A DNA stretch of 64,000 nucleotides, taken from Trema orientale. Its lineage: Eukaryota; Streptophyta; Magnoliopsida; Rosales; Cannabaceae. Position numbers and translations under genes: made by a program. Below the pieces are notes generated by a model, which had not been told where the DNA came from, did not search any database, and saw nothing but the letters and a program-made list of their open reading frames with translations. Location of the stretch: NCBI GenBank assembly GCA_002914845.1, contig JXTC01000032.1:624705-688704 (forward strand). The letters run 5' to 3'. Below are positions 12,669 through 24,589 of this stretch, one piece after another. How positions within the stretch are numbered: position 1 is the first letter of the stretch; each line of letters begins with the position of its first letter.

Positions 12669-12917
12669 AGTACTAATTTGGAACAAAATGATTTTTTTAG
12701 TAGTCTTTTTCATATTGACATTTTTAGTAGTGTCACAAATTGTATGATGATAAGTCACATAATTTGTGATTATAAAATTATAATTTTTCTAAGACTAGTT
12801 AATAGTTACAAATTGTGTGACCTTCCGTCACACAGGGTCACTAAACACTAAAATACTATTAAAAAAGTTATTTTTTAAATCATTCTTAAAAAGATCATTT
12901 TAGTCCAAATTACTACT
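12669..12917. mobile_element. short inverted-repeat element (family M2), copy 1
   Basis: Ends are inverted: the left begins AGTACTAATTTGG and the right, reversed, begins AGTAGTAATTTGG, both followed by an AAAATGAT block. The core is palindromic, with GTCACAAATTGTATG-like and GTCACATAATTTGTG-like segments. About 249 bp, non-coding. A related copy lies at 14076-14259. No clean target duplication was found, so the superfamily is open. It lies immediately upstream of the eIF3f first exon and may overlap its promoter. Confidence 0.6.
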
Positions 12918-12944
12918 ATTTATTTCAATTTCTCTTGTCAATAA

Positions 12945-13490
12945 TATTCGGGAAATTATAGCCTGTCCATGTTTTTTCTACACTTCATTTTAATAAATGT
13001 TCATTCTTCTCTTTTTATAGCTAAATAATTGAGTTGGTACATTTATTTATATACCAGATTTAGTTTATATATAGAGTATATTAATTTTTATATTAGTAAC
13101 ATCATATTTTATACTGTATATATATATATTTATAGGTTGCCAATCCAATAGGTATTTTTTTTTTTTTTTACCTATGTGTAGGCATTTTTTTTTAGCCGTT
13201 GGATCATCATCTAATGGTGATCCAGCGGCTATAATGATGTGCATGAAAAAACGTGCATCATTAATGCTATTTCTCTCTCTCTCTTACTTTTTAATATAAA
13301 AAATATGCAAAAAAAAATTTCATTAGCCAAATTAATACCTATGTATAGGTTAAAAAAAAAAACCTACTGGATTGGCGCCCATACATATATATTAATATAC
13401 TAGTCATTTTATTACAACATTTGAAAAACGAACATTTACTAATGAGTCCAAAATTCAATCATTTTGCTATAATACCCTTGATATCCTAGC
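12945..13490. repeat. dispersed AT-rich repeat, copy 2, interrupted by a MITE
   Basis: Same ordered blocks as 20-395: the CACTTCATTTTAATAAAT block, an AGTATATTAATTTTTATAT-like block, then after the inserted MITE (13135-13380) a CTAGTCATTTTATTAC block and CATTTTGCTATAATACCC. The uninterrupted order in copy 1 shows that the MITE was inserted later. Confidence 0.5.
13135..13380. mobile_element. Mutator-like MITE (family M3), copy 1
   Basis: 246 bp with long inverted ends: left GGTTGCCAATCCAATAGG, right reversed GGGCGCCAATCCAGTAGG, each followed by a poly(T) run and an ACCTAT block. Flanks ATATTTATA (13126-13134) and ATACATATA (13381-13389) match at 7 of 9 positions, consistent with an aged 9-bp duplication. 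The interior has GATCATCATCTAATGGTGATC, itself palindromic. A second copy in the opposite orientation lies at 15562-15801. Confidence 0.75.
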
Positions 13491-13755
13491 CAACTATTTC
13501 TCCGTAGAACTCTGCCCACTTTTGTATGAAAAGTCAAGGAAATTTGATAGAGAAAACCAAGTGAATGACCAATTTTTTAAATTGGTTTAAGCAAATGCTC
13601 ATGTTTTAAAAGTTATAGCTAAATGTTCATTACTTTTAAACTTCAGTTGTGGAAATATTTCTATTTTTTGTCATTAAGTGAGTTGGACATTTAGCTACAA
13701 AACTTTTGAATTTAGTCATATACTGAGTTTTGGGACAAAAAAAAAATAGGAATAA

Positions 13756-14030
13756 ATTAGGTGAATACCACTTTTTTTTCCTCATTAATTAAATCTACCA
13801 CCATACCACTTTTTTAAATGAATTCTTGACGAATTCTTGACGATCTTGACGGATTCTTGAGAGATTCTTGACGTCATTAGTAATCTTGACAGATTCTTGA
13901 TGGATTCTTAACGGATTCTTGATGAATTCTTGACAGATTCTTGACTAATTCCCTCCCAAAAGTGGTAGAATCTAATAGTGGTCGCAAATTTAGTTAAATA
14001 TTTTAAAAAAGTAGTAATTGTCTACTTAAT
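13756..14030. mobile_element. fold-back element enclosing a minisatellite
   Basis: The left end reads ATTAGGTGAATACCACTTTT. The right end, reversed, reads ATTAAGTAGACAATTACTAC followed by a TTTTTT run. Inside each end a TCTACCAC block is followed by the minisatellite. The inverted similarity is imperfect and no target duplication was identified. Similar end words occur near 14565 and 15425, so a family is likely. Confidence 0.4.
13820..13946 (+). repeat. minisatellite, 11-bp unit, about 11 copies
   Basis: Tandem variants of GGATTCTTGAC, including GAATTCTTGAC, AGATTCTTGAC and GGATTCTTGAT. One unit is shortened to GATCTTGAC and another is interrupted by a few extra bases. The register stays close to 11 bp across 127 bases. 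Confidence 0.85.
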
Positions 14031-14075
14031 CCCAAAAAATAGTCAAATAGCTGGTCATCCCAATTTGACATGAAT

Positions 14076-14259
14076 AGTGATAATTTGGACTAAAATGATT
14101 TTCTAGTATTATCAAAGTGTTCTGTGACTATGACCATCAAACTATGATTTTTTTTAGCACTAACTAATGGTCACAAATTAGTAACTTCCGTCACATAACA
14201 CAATAACACTACTAGAAAAAATATTTTCTAAAAAAATTATTTTAGTCCAAACCACTACT
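14076..14259. mobile_element. short inverted-repeat element (family M2), copy 2
   Basis: Left end AGTGATAATTTGGAC, right end reversed AGTAGTGGTTTGGAC, both followed by TAAAAT. The interior again has a GTCAC...GTGAC-like palindrome and a CACTACTAGAAAA word. 184 bp, non-coding, related to 12669-12917. No clear target duplication. Confidence 0.6.
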
Positions 14260-15220
14260 AGTCCATTTTTGTTATATAATAGTTAACTAATATATTAAAG
14301 AATATAACAATTTTTCGAGTTTTTATCAAAAAATATATCTATTATGGTTTCAAACCTCAACCAATTTGGAAAAATTAGAGGTTGATTTGGAATATTACAA
14401 TAAAAATTAAAAACTACTATAAACTAAAAATTTGAAAAAAAATACTATCACAGCTAAAAGCTCACCCTCTTAAACTGCTACTCAACTTAATTTCCGCCAT
14501 AACTATGGACTGGACTCCTAATGGGCTACAATTTCATATCATATCCAACCATTTCAGGTTAAATAGGCAATTGCCACCTTTTCTAAGTGTTCACTTAAAC
14601 TTAACGCCACTATTAAATTTTACCACTTTTGGGAGGAAGAAAGACCATTCTACCTCATAATGATGTCAGACTAAACTCTTTAAACCAGATTTCAACTCAT
14701 CATCTTAATTTTATTATACATTCAAGCTACAGATAATGAAAACTCTAGAAAAGAAAAACGACAATTAAAAAACAGTTGGCATGCATTCCAAAACGATGAT
14801 CTGTTTGATTCTAATAATCAAAGTCAAAGACACCAATAAACATAGTTTCAAATATAAGTAGAACTATTCATTTTCGTGAGTGAAATAATACTTTATAAAA
14901 GAAACAAAATGCTATAATCTAGACTTATAAAATTCAACCACATTTAGTCCTAAAATCTCAAAGCTAAGAAAATATAGAAAGACAAAAAGAGAGAAGTACT
15001 AATCTTACTGCCAAATGAGAATAAAATCACCAGTGCTTGAAAATGAAGGTCGCAGTTGCCATCGAGAATCGAGATGCTAGAAGCAAAATCCTCACCACCA
15101 CCTAGAATCGAAGTCCTTGCTACCTAATATTCGAGTTCGCTGCTGTCGAGAATCAAGGTGCCCAACGCTACAAGAATCCAAGACCTCGTCCGCACTTGAA
15201 ACCATTTTAGGATGAAGAAA

Positions 15221-15264
<44 letters not shown>

Positions 15265-15561
15265 ATTCGAGAGAGATGCGAGATGAGAGCCCATTTGAGT
15301 ATATGGGCAAAATGGTCATTTCATTTCCAAAAAATGGTAGACTAATAATTTCGTTTCCAAAAAATGGTAGACTAGTTCAAGCGGTGCTACGTTTAATCAA
15401 ATGGCTCAAAAAAGTGGGTTACCTTTAATTTTTTCAACTATTTCGAGAAAAATTCATAAATAGCCATTTTATTAAGTATATTTTCATAAATACTCATTTT
15501 CTATTTTTATTTTACAAATACTCATTTTTTCACTCGTATTTGGAGAAATATAAATAAAAAA
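14260..15561. other. gene-free stretch with (GA)n microsatellite
   Basis: No gene recognised. A (GA)n tract of about 20 units spans 15223-15262. Loose inverted similarity between about 14565-14640 (CCACCTTTTCTAAGTG) and about 15360-15428 (reversed, CCACTTTTTTGAGCC) hints at a degraded inverted-repeat element spanning this interval, but the match is weak. Confidence 0.35.
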
Positions 15562-15801
15562 GGGCACTAATCCAGTAGGTATTTTTTTTTTAACCTAATC
15601 ATAGATATCATTTTGGCTAATAAAAATTTATCATGTACATTTCTTTATTGTAAAAGGTAAGAGAGAGAAATAACATTAATGATGCACATCTTTTTATGCA
15701 CCTTATTATAATTATTGGATCACCATTAAATGATGATCCAATAGCCCAAAAAAATAGCTACCCATAGGTAAAAAAAAAAATTACCTATTGGATTGGCAAC
15801 C
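15562..15801. mobile_element. Mutator-like MITE (family M3), copy 2
   Basis: 240 bp, bounded by perfect 9-bp duplications AATAAAAAA at 15553-15561 and 15802-15810. Inverted ends: left GGGCACTAATCCAGTAGG, right reversed GGTTGCCAATCCAATAGG. It is the reverse-oriented relative of 13135-13380 and shares the GATGCAC and GATCATCATTTAATGG-type interior (seen on the minus strand). Confidence 0.85.
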
Positions 15802-15918
15802 AATAAAAAATATTTTATAAATAAAATGTACACCATGATATATATTTCATGAATAAAATTATACATAAAAATTGGTATACGTTTCAAAATGTATACTATA
15901 TGTATAAATTTACATATT

Positions 15919-16075
15919 NNNNNNNNNNNNNNNNNNNNNNNNNNNNNNNNNNNNNNNNNNNNNNNNNNNNNNNNNNNNNNNNNNNNNNNNNNNNNNNNNN
16001 NNNNNNNNNNNNNNNNNNNNNNNNNNNNNNNNNNNNNNNNNNNNNNNNNNNNNNNNNNNNNNNNNNNNNNNNNNN
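15919..16075. other. assembly gap (157 N)
   Basis: Run of unknown bases. Protein frames that cross it are artefacts. Confidence 1.
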
Positions 16076-16695
16076 ACTTCGTTCTGAATAGTCGGAGAAA
16101 ATTAGACTAACACCAATTTTTTTCGGAGTAATTACAGTAATGTCCTCTTTTTATGCTTCATAGTAAATATCTGTTTTTCATTTTTTTTCCCTTATAGTTA
16201 AATAGTCGAGTAAATTAGTTTTTACACTAGTCATAACAATATCTGATATACTAAATCTAATTTACATACTAAGAGCATTCCTAATGCAATGCTTTTTCAT
16301 TATCCTAAAATTATAATTGAGTATAAAGTATGCAATTACTATTTCTTATGCCAAACCTGACATATGTTATACTTGATCTCAAATATAGCATAGTATTATA
16401 ATATTAAAATATTAAAACCCTGCATAATAATAAAATATTAAAATATTAAAATCCCCTTTTTTAATATTTATTTTTTACTTAAACACTTTCCATTAACTCA
16501 ATCAGTATAATTTTTTAATACTCAACCAATCACATATTAACTTATGAACTATTAATTAATTAAAAAAATTAAAATAGAATTTGAAATAGCATTATTCATT
16601 CGATTAAAAATTCAAAATTGGTGTCAGATTTACCATTTTGCTATTTTGTATGTCGAACATAACATTTGTAATAGCAATTTCATTGGAGATATTAT
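16076..16695. other. AT-rich gene-free stretch
   Basis: Weak, partial copy of the dispersed repeat of 20-395 at about 16110-16280 (ATAGTTAAATAGTCGAGTA, TTAGTTTTTACACTAGTCAT). The rest is AT-rich with no recognisable feature up to the presumed end of the copia LTR. Confidence 0.35.
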
Positions 16696-16707
16696 TGTTA
16701 ACCAAAG

Positions 16708-16742
<35 letters not shown>

Positions 16743-17385
16743 CATATAAAAGAACAAACAAAGCACTAGAATTTCAATAGAATAACAAAATAATAATAAT
16801 ACCAAAACAATAGGATAATCAAATAACAAGAAGGAATCGAGGCTTGTATTTCAGACAATCTCCTTAAAACAGATTCGCCTCCTCCCAGTCGGTGCTTAAG
16901 GTCATTAGGCGTCCGTCTCCCAAGATAAAATGGTTGATGAGCGGTGATTATCACACCACAAGCGCTACTCTGGTGAATTGATAAAAAATGCCCAAACTCT
17001 ACGATACTGAGACCTATACTCGAGAGAACTTTGAGAAGAGAAGAAGGACAAGAGAAAGAAAAAGACTTCTTCCGAGCGTGTCTTCCTGAAGGAAGTAGGA
17101 ATCAATTTATATGCTTTAGATGGGAGCCGTTATAAATTTGAAATTAACTAAGATTTAATTCCAAATAAAGCGTTTTACACAAAACTTTTAAACGTTTAGA
17201 AACCGATCAGTTTTCTAAACTAGATTAAATTTTGAAACTCACCAAAAACATTTTGCACAAAAACATTTAAGCGTAAAACTGACATATTTTTCTAAACAAA
17301 TTTAATCTATACTAGATTAAATTTTGTAACTTCAAAATAAATTTGACAGTTCAAAATTTGGTCTGATAGTTTCATTTTTCCAACA
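16696..17385 (-). repeat. 3' LTR of the truncated copia fossil (boundaries approximate)
   Basis: The minus-strand LTR starts TGTTGGAAAA directly after the purine-rich tract at 17386-17400. A plausible end is GGTTAACA at 16696-16703, which would give about 690 bp. A (TA)n tract lies at 16711-16740. The inner edge is well supported; the outer edge is inferred from the TG...CA rule only. Confidence 0.55.
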
Positions 17386-18127
17386 ATCCCCCACATGAAT
17401 GAAATTAATAGAGAAAACAAAAGACTATACAACAAGATGCTTTTGACTTGGTGATAGAGTTCAATGGTCGAAACCTGCATAGGATAGGTAACTATTCATC
17501 TTTGAACTTTCCCTTGTGAAAGTACATTTACTTTACTAGCTGATCAGTTGACACAATATCCTTGAATTGTTCTGTCATTCATGTAAACGATAACATATCT
17601 CACACAGATTATCAATCCTGATATTATTCAGTTCTCAATAATATATTCATTTTTGGCCATGAACATACACTTGGTTATGTGAGAGTTTTTAAGGAATTGA
17701 ACCCTACACAATTCCCTTTTGAAGCGGCCCCTATTCTCTCTTACATAGGTGATGTCTTAATTAAGAGTAACCTGCATTACTCTGCTCAGATTTCTGACAC
17801 ATAAGAATCATTAACAGCATAGCTTATCTTTTACCCTATGGGTATCACTATATCATCATGAGAATAGACAAGAGAGTAACCCTCACAGTGATCCAATTCA
17901 GTCTTTATAATTAGGTTGTCATTTTGAACCTAAATCTTGGGATCTCCAGTCAAGTAGGTTGGGTTTCTATTGTATCAACTTACTATTTCATGGGCTTTAG
18001 TCCTATTCCGCTCGATGTTTTATCAACTACCTTTCTGTTTAACCTTTTGGTTAGTGGATTCGCAAGAATATCTTTTAACTTCACATAGTTAATAGAGATA
18101 ACTCCAGTTGAGAGTAGTTGTCTCACA

Positions 18128-18161
<34 letters not shown>

Positions 18162-21100
18162 TATTATACATATTGCTTTGACTGTAGCTTAATTGTCACA
18201 ATGGATGCAAATTACTGGCACATGCTTTGGCCACATTGAAATATCCTCTAGGAATTGTCGTAGTTATTCTGCCTCTTCACCATACTTGTCCAAAGCAATG
18301 AATTCAGACTCCATTGTGGACCAGGCTATACACGTTTATTTCGAGGACTTCCATAATACAGTTGCACCTGTCAGTGTAAACATATACCCACTAGTAGACT
18401 TCAAGTCCTCCATATTAGATATCCAATTTGAATCGCTGTAACCTTCAAGGATGGCTGGATATCTGGAATAGTGCAACCCATAGCTACGAGTATGTGTTTA
18501 CGATCACTTTCCAATTATCAACTCCTGGATTACTTATGTATCTACTTAATTTACTAACTGCATAAGCTATGTCTGGTCTTGTACAACTCATCAGGTTCAT
18601 AAGACTTCCTATCACTCTAGAATATTGTAGTTAGAAGACAACATGTCCTTTATTCTTTGATAAGTATAGATTTGTATCTACCGGTGTTTTGGATATGCTA
18701 GAATCATTCTTATTAAATTTCTCAAGAATCTTGTCTACATAGTGTGATTGACTTAGAATAATTCTATCAGATGTTCTTGAGATTTTAACTCCCAAAATGA
18801 CATCGGCTAATCCCATATCTTTCATGTCAAATTTTGATTTTAACATTCTTTTAGTAGATTTGATCATTTTATCATCACTACCAACAATAAGCATATCATC
18901 AACATAAAGACACAAAATGACATAGCCATTATCTGTGTTCTTTATATAAACATATTTATTGTACTCATTAATTTAAATACATTTGACATCATTGCACTGT
19001 CAAAATTCTCATGCCATTATCTTAGTGCTTGCTTTAATCTATATAAAGACATCATCAATTTATAGACTTTTTTTTCTTGCCCAGGTGTAAAAAAAATCTC
19101 AGGTTGTTCCATGTAGTTTTCTTCATCTAAATCTCCATTTAAGAAAGCTATTTTAACATCCATTTGGTGTACTTTAAGATTACGCAAAGCTGCAATTGCA
19201 AGTATCGTCCGAATTGATGTTATTCTTATCACAGGAGAATATGTATCAAAGTAGTCTAGGCCTTCTCATTGTTTGTAACTTTTGATTACAAGTCTAGCCT
19301 TGTACTTATCAATTGATCCATCCGCTTTCATTTTCCTCTGAAAAATCCATTTTGACCCTAGCAGTTTATAGCCTAGAGGAAGATCTACTAGTTTTTAAGT
19401 ATGATTCTGCAAGATGGAATCAATTTCACTTTGAATAGCCTATTTCCATAAAGGGCATTCTGAATAGTTCATAACTTCTGTAAATGTTTGAGGTTTAACC
19501 TCTAATAAATAGGTCCGAAAATCTGGACGATAAGATTTTTCTGTCATTGCTCTCTTGCTCTATGGAGGTTCACCCTCGATTTCCTCATTTTGATCTTGGT
19601 CCTGACTATTCTCAGTAATAGTCTCATGTATTCGTTTTGACGAACTTGCTTCTTCTTTGAATTTACAAGGAAATACATGTTTAAAGAATGATACATTCCT
19701 TGATTCCATTATCATGTTCTTGTGTATGTCTGGGATTTTTGACTCATATACAAGAAATCGATAAGTACTACTATTTTGTGCACACCCAATGAAAATGCAA
19801 TCAACGATTTTTAGACTAATTTTCACCTTCTTAGGTGTTAGTACAACCACTTTGGCAAGACACTCCCACATTTGTAAATATTTATAGGAAGGCTTTCTTC
19901 TTTTCCATAACTCATATGCGGTTTTGTCCTTCTTCTTTTAGGGCAGCTTACTTAAAAGGTAATTAGCTATCAGAACAGTTTCCCCCCATATGTTCTGGAG
20001 TAACCCATAATTTAAAAGCATTTCCCTCATCATCTCTTTCAAGGTATGATTTTTCCGCTCAGCAACATCATTTGACTGAGATGAATAAGGTGGAGTGACC
20101 TCATGTATTATTTCGTGTTATGCATAAAACTCACCAAAAGGTGATTCGTACTATTCTTCACGGTCACTTCTAATCACCTTAATCTTCTTATTAAGTTGAT
20201 TTTCAACCTCATTCTTATAGAGAACAAATTTTTCTATAGCTCCGTCCTTATTTTTTAGCAAATACACATAATAATATTTTGTACTATCATCGATAAAAGT
20301 AATAAAATACTTGTTGCCACCTCTTATTTGCATAATTTTTAAATCACAAATATCACTGTGAATTAAATCAATAGATTTCATGTTCCTTTCAATCGTTTGG
20401 AAGGATGACCTTGTCAGTTTTGCCTCAACACAGTTTCAAACTTGTATTTTGAATCAATATTAAAAGCGGGTATATAGTTTAAGTTAATTGATCTATGTAA
20501 AGTATCATAATTAACGTTGCTTAATCTAACGTACCATACATTAGAAGACTCAAGCAAATAAATAGAAGAGCTAGCTTTATTATTATTTGGCTTAATAGTC
20601 ATTATATTTAGTTTAAAAAGTCCATAGTCCATCACATACATAGCTCTTCCCTACATACAACCCACTTTTAGACACAATAACTTTATCTGACTTGAATACC
20701 ATGTTGAATCTATGCTTGTTCAATAACGAAACATATACTAAGTTCTTTCGGATCTCCGGTATATACACCACATTATTCAGAGTCAGGTCCTTCCTAGAGA
20801 TCATCTTTAAAACAACCTTGCCTTAGCCTTCAATAGTGGACGTTACAGAATTTCCCATAAATATCTTCTTCCCATTCTTAAGTGATTTGAAGGAAGTGAG
20901 CAAATCTTTGTCTGAGCATATATGCTGAGTGGCACCGGTGTCAAGCCACCATTCCTTGGGGTTGGACCCAACTAAATTCACTTCAGAAACTACTGTACAA
21001 AGGTCGATGTCAGAAATATCTTGTTGGCTTCATTCTTCTTCTTCTTTGGAAGTCGATAGTCTAAAACCTTGTGACCCATCTTGTCACAGTTGAAGCACTT

Positions 21101-21650
21101 CCCTTGGAATTCTACTTCTTGAAAATTCCTCCTTTTGGTCCCAACTTGTTGCCCTTGCTAGACTTATTTTTTTTATACTTGGAGCTTTGACCGTGCTCTA
21201 CAATATTTACCTTTGCCTCTGAAGACGAATTAGTCCCATTTTTTTTTTCAGACTTCTTGTTGTTTTCTTCAATACAAAGTCTAAGAACAAGGTCTTCGAT
21301 GTTCATCTCCTTTCGCTTGTACTTAAGGTAGTTCATCAAGTTTTTCTATGTAGGAGGTAGCTTCTCAATAATAGTAGCTACTTGGACGTTTTCACTAACT
21401 ACCATACCCTCGTCATGAATCTCAGATAAGATCACTTGGATCTCTTGCACTTGGCTTATTATAATTTTGGAGTCCACTATTTTATAATCTAGGAAGCGGC
21501 CCACTGCAAAATTTTTAGACCCAGCATCCTCTGTCTTATATTTTCGCTCTAGAGACTGCCATAATTCTTTGGCTATTTTCTTCTCTTGATACACATTATA
21601 TAAAGAATCAGATAAACTATTTATAGTATAGTTTCGAAATAACCCTTCTA
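16696..21650 (-). mobile_element. Ty1/copia fossil, 5'-truncated
   Basis: Order on the minus strand is gag, protease, integrase, reverse transcriptase, RNase H, polypurine tract, 3' LTR, which defines copia. Gag similarity starts near 21650 (words AKELWQSLERKYKTEDAG). Reverse transcriptase shows YVDDMLIVG near 18900; RNase H ends near 17983 with SRHIRRRHNTVRQLL. The polypurine tract lies at about 17386-17400, next to the LTR. No 5' LTR or primer-binding site was found upstream of gag, so the element is truncated or rearranged. It is clearly broken, with on the order of ten breaks in its frames. Age cannot be judged without the second LTR. Confidence 0.88.
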
Positions 21651-22242
21651 CTCATTAAATAGAAATTTAAATATAAGTAAAAGTGAGTGGTGATGATGCG
21701 GTCGCAATAAAAATAACATTTTTAATTTATAGAACAAGAAAATAAAATTGCTACAGACTTCTAAATAAGCATATATACACATAATATATCATGTACTAAA
21801 AATATGAGAATGGAGAGGGTACATACCAAAAATCTCCTATCGAGAAGCTTGGCTGAAACAAATATGGCTAAGAAGTAATTAGAAAATGACTGGTTTTGGC
21901 TAGGATAGTTTTGTATTAATATAACGAGTTGATTGTTGGTGATTACTTGTCTTGACAATCGGATAAAACCAAGGAAGATAATGAAGCCTGTGATTGGTGA
22001 GTTAATGAAGAAAAAAAAAGCTATACTGGTATTACGGTCTAGTGTGGGGAATTAGAACTGAGGTCGAGAGGTTGAGAGAAAGAAAGAGATAATGCTTTGA
22101 AGTAGAGAAAAGGAGAGAATTAATAGACAAGGAGTTTTAGAGAGAAATTTGTAGCATATGGTTGTATTAATGAATAGTGCATATCGAGTACCACATATCA
22201 CAATCTAGGTCCTTTTATAGACCTCTTGAACTTGAAAGCACG
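21651..22242. other. unassigned DNA between copia fossil and CACTA element
   Basis: No gene recognised. The minus strand has a CT-rich, leader-like stretch at about 22040-22150 and an open frame near 21840-21958 that ends at a GTATGT donor-like site. This resembles a first exon but shows no known domain. It could be remnant host gene or the missing 5' part of an element. Confidence 0.3.
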
Positions 22243-22625
22243 CACTACTATAGAAATTATTTTTCACGTCATTCATAGGACGACGTGGTATCTCTACCAC
22301 GTCGCTCCATAAACGACGTGAAAACGGATGACGTGGTAGGTCCCCATAATACCATGTCTCTTTATAAACGACGTGGTAGCTTCTTATAAGTGACGTGGTA
22401 TGAGAAGCTATCACGTCGCTTATATAAAAGGCGACGTGGTAGGCCCTAATAATTGACAAATTATCAGTTATTTAGGACATACCACATCGCTCCCTAGAAA
22501 AGTGACATAGTAGGGCTAGCATACCACATCATTTTTTTCGGGAGCGATGTGGTATATGGCCTAATTTGAGGCCATTTTCGTGCCCTATCACGTCGCTTGC
22601 TATAGAAGCGACATGGAATCCCCTA
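22243..22625. repeat. CACTA subterminal repeat array, left
   Basis: Many copies, in both orientations, of a roughly 12-bp word of the form GACGTGGTA / TACCACGTC, often joined to TATAAA spacers (for example near 22280, 22328, 22368, 22388, 22431). These arrays are the docking sites for the element's own binding protein in known CACTA elements. Confidence 0.85.
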
Positions 22626-23039
22626 CAACGGGTATTAAATACCCTAGATTTATTATAAACCAGAATAAAAAATGGCTCAAAATAACCTGCAATCAACAAC
22701 CAGCAATCCAGCATACAAATTTCAGCAATCCAATATACAAATTATATTTTTCACATAGTTAAGTCCTACATGAAGTACCTAAACTAATCGAAATCATAAT
22801 TCTAGTCACCTACTTTGACTACCAAAGATATAAAGTTAACATAAATAGTTTAGTAGTGTGAGTCACCCATCATGATACATACTCCATAAGTTCATTGGCC
22901 CATTCCTCTCGGACTTCGTTGATCTCATCCATAGTGTATATTTCTTTGTTACGACACTACAAATTTAAATATGCATAAATTATACTCGAATCATGTATTG
23001 ATAATTAGTATACTTACGCAATAAAGGTAAGTGTTAAGT

Positions 23040-24500
23040 TAGAAAGTTATACCGAAGTAGTAATGTACTCATATGGGTTAGCGTCCATGACCATTTCTCT
23101 CATCGTGCATATCATGTAGAAAACACACTCTATATTATTTGGTTGATGTGGGCACTACAATTCCAATTGAGTTTTTAATTAATATTTGTGAGTAAAAATA
23201 AATCCATCTAATCCAATAATATAAATTAGTAAAATTTTAAATGTACCTTAACCGACTCCCAATCGGGACCATTTTTCTTACCACGTCTCTCAATTGATAT
23301 GTTAAATAACCGAAAGGCTCTATAAAACAAAAGCATGTCAACTATGCATAAAATATTATATTAAACATTGTTATTAATTTTAAATAGTTTTAATCATACT
23401 TACAGTTTAATGAGAGTTCTTGCATCTTTTCGAGGAGGATGTCCGAGTGGACCTAAAAAGTATATCACTTCATGAACTGCGTTGATCACTAGTAATATCC
23501 AATATCTCCTATAAAATAATATAATCAAATATACGTATATAGTACATATATCCCAATAACTATAAAAAATATTATAGAGAAGAGAATTACCCCGTGTTAT
23601 ATGGTACTACTAACAATGTGCCATTCATATCCAGAGTCAAGCGATTCATGATTACTCTTGCACGATTCTCATCATTGCCATCTCTAACAGTCGATATAAG
23701 AGAAAGTTCAATGAAAGCTATGATATGCGCATGCTCATATTCTATAAGCTTGTCATATAATATCCTAAAATAACATACAACATATTTAATACAAAACATT
23801 AATATATGAAACAAACAAATAACAAGAGCCAAAGATATGAAAACTTACTTTATGTAAAATGTGATGCACGGAGAACTAATCTCGACGAAGTTGGTTACAT
23901 ACGATATGTCCTCCTTAACCAAATATAAGAATCACCCAGGAATTTCATACATCTCAATGTCAAAAGTGACATGAATTGAGAAGTCATCAGTTTTCTTCAT
24001 CACATATTTGTACAAACTTCTCAAGCTTCCTAGAACATTAGGAGGAACATCAATCTTGGATCGTGAAGAGGACCCAGTTAGTCTTCTGCTAGACGAGGAT
24101 GAATGTCTGGACTCTTCCCGTTGTGGTTGAGTAATAGGCGGCTCTGGTTCATTTTGTGGTTGTTTTCCTTTTCTCTTTTTATAATGGTAACTGAGATCAA
24201 AACATTTACTTAAATAAAATAAAAATGATTGTTTAATTGTCAAAGTATTGAGCGTTAGATTTTATACCTCAAATTTGCCTATAATGAGTACCAACTCTTT
24301 AGGCCATGTGACAATTGATTCCACAGCTTCCGTCACTGTATGCATTACATTGGCAACTGGAATAGGCAACGAAGCTTCAGGGACGTGTGCTTCGACAATA
24401 GATACTCGATAATTTTTCTCACCTAATGGTACTCCATGAATCATAGGCCCTTTTGTTTGAATGATGTAACCCGATGCAACAACCAATGTGCTAGGTCCTA
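23040..24500 (-). pseudogene. CACTA second-gene remnant with Ulp1-like protease domain
   Basis: Minus-strand remnants in several exons or frames. N-terminal part (24262-24500) reads VASGYIIQT, GVPLGEKNYRVSI and TWPKELV, the domain that precedes the protease in plant CACTA second genes. A basic linker (KKRKGKQ) follows near 24180. A Ulp1/C48-type core then runs 23832-23040 with FIELSLIS, VPYNTG, YFLGPLGHPPRKD and CPHQPNNIECVFYM. The catalytic Cys in IECVFY is kept. The usual His before Trp is replaced by Tyr (RRYW) and the usual Asp in the FLD(P/S)L position by Gly, so protease activity is unlikely. Its role in transposition is not established. Confidence 0.75.
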
Positions 24501-24589
24501 GTACCCTCACATTTGCCAAGTACTCACACATTTTAAGTCTCTCTTCCTTATTCAAATTGAAGTAAGTTGGAGGTAGATACACCCTTTTA

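Noticed and set aside
13820-13946. Short regular repeats that might suggest a CRISPR array
   Set aside because: Units are 11 bp, contiguous, without unique spacers, and the DNA is from a plant; it is a minisatellite.
14076-14259. Internal CACTACTAGAAAA word resembling a CACTA transposon end
   Set aside because: It lies inside a palindromic MITE-like element rather than at its tip, and no partner end or subterminal array accompanies it.
15849-16110. Open frames crossing the first assembly gap, and similar ones at 49219-49613
   Set aside because: Most of their length is unknown bases; they are artefacts of the gaps.
21761-21958. Possible first exon with a GTATGT donor on the minus strand
   Set aside because: No domain and no downstream exon could be linked to it; kept only as a remark in the intergenic entry.
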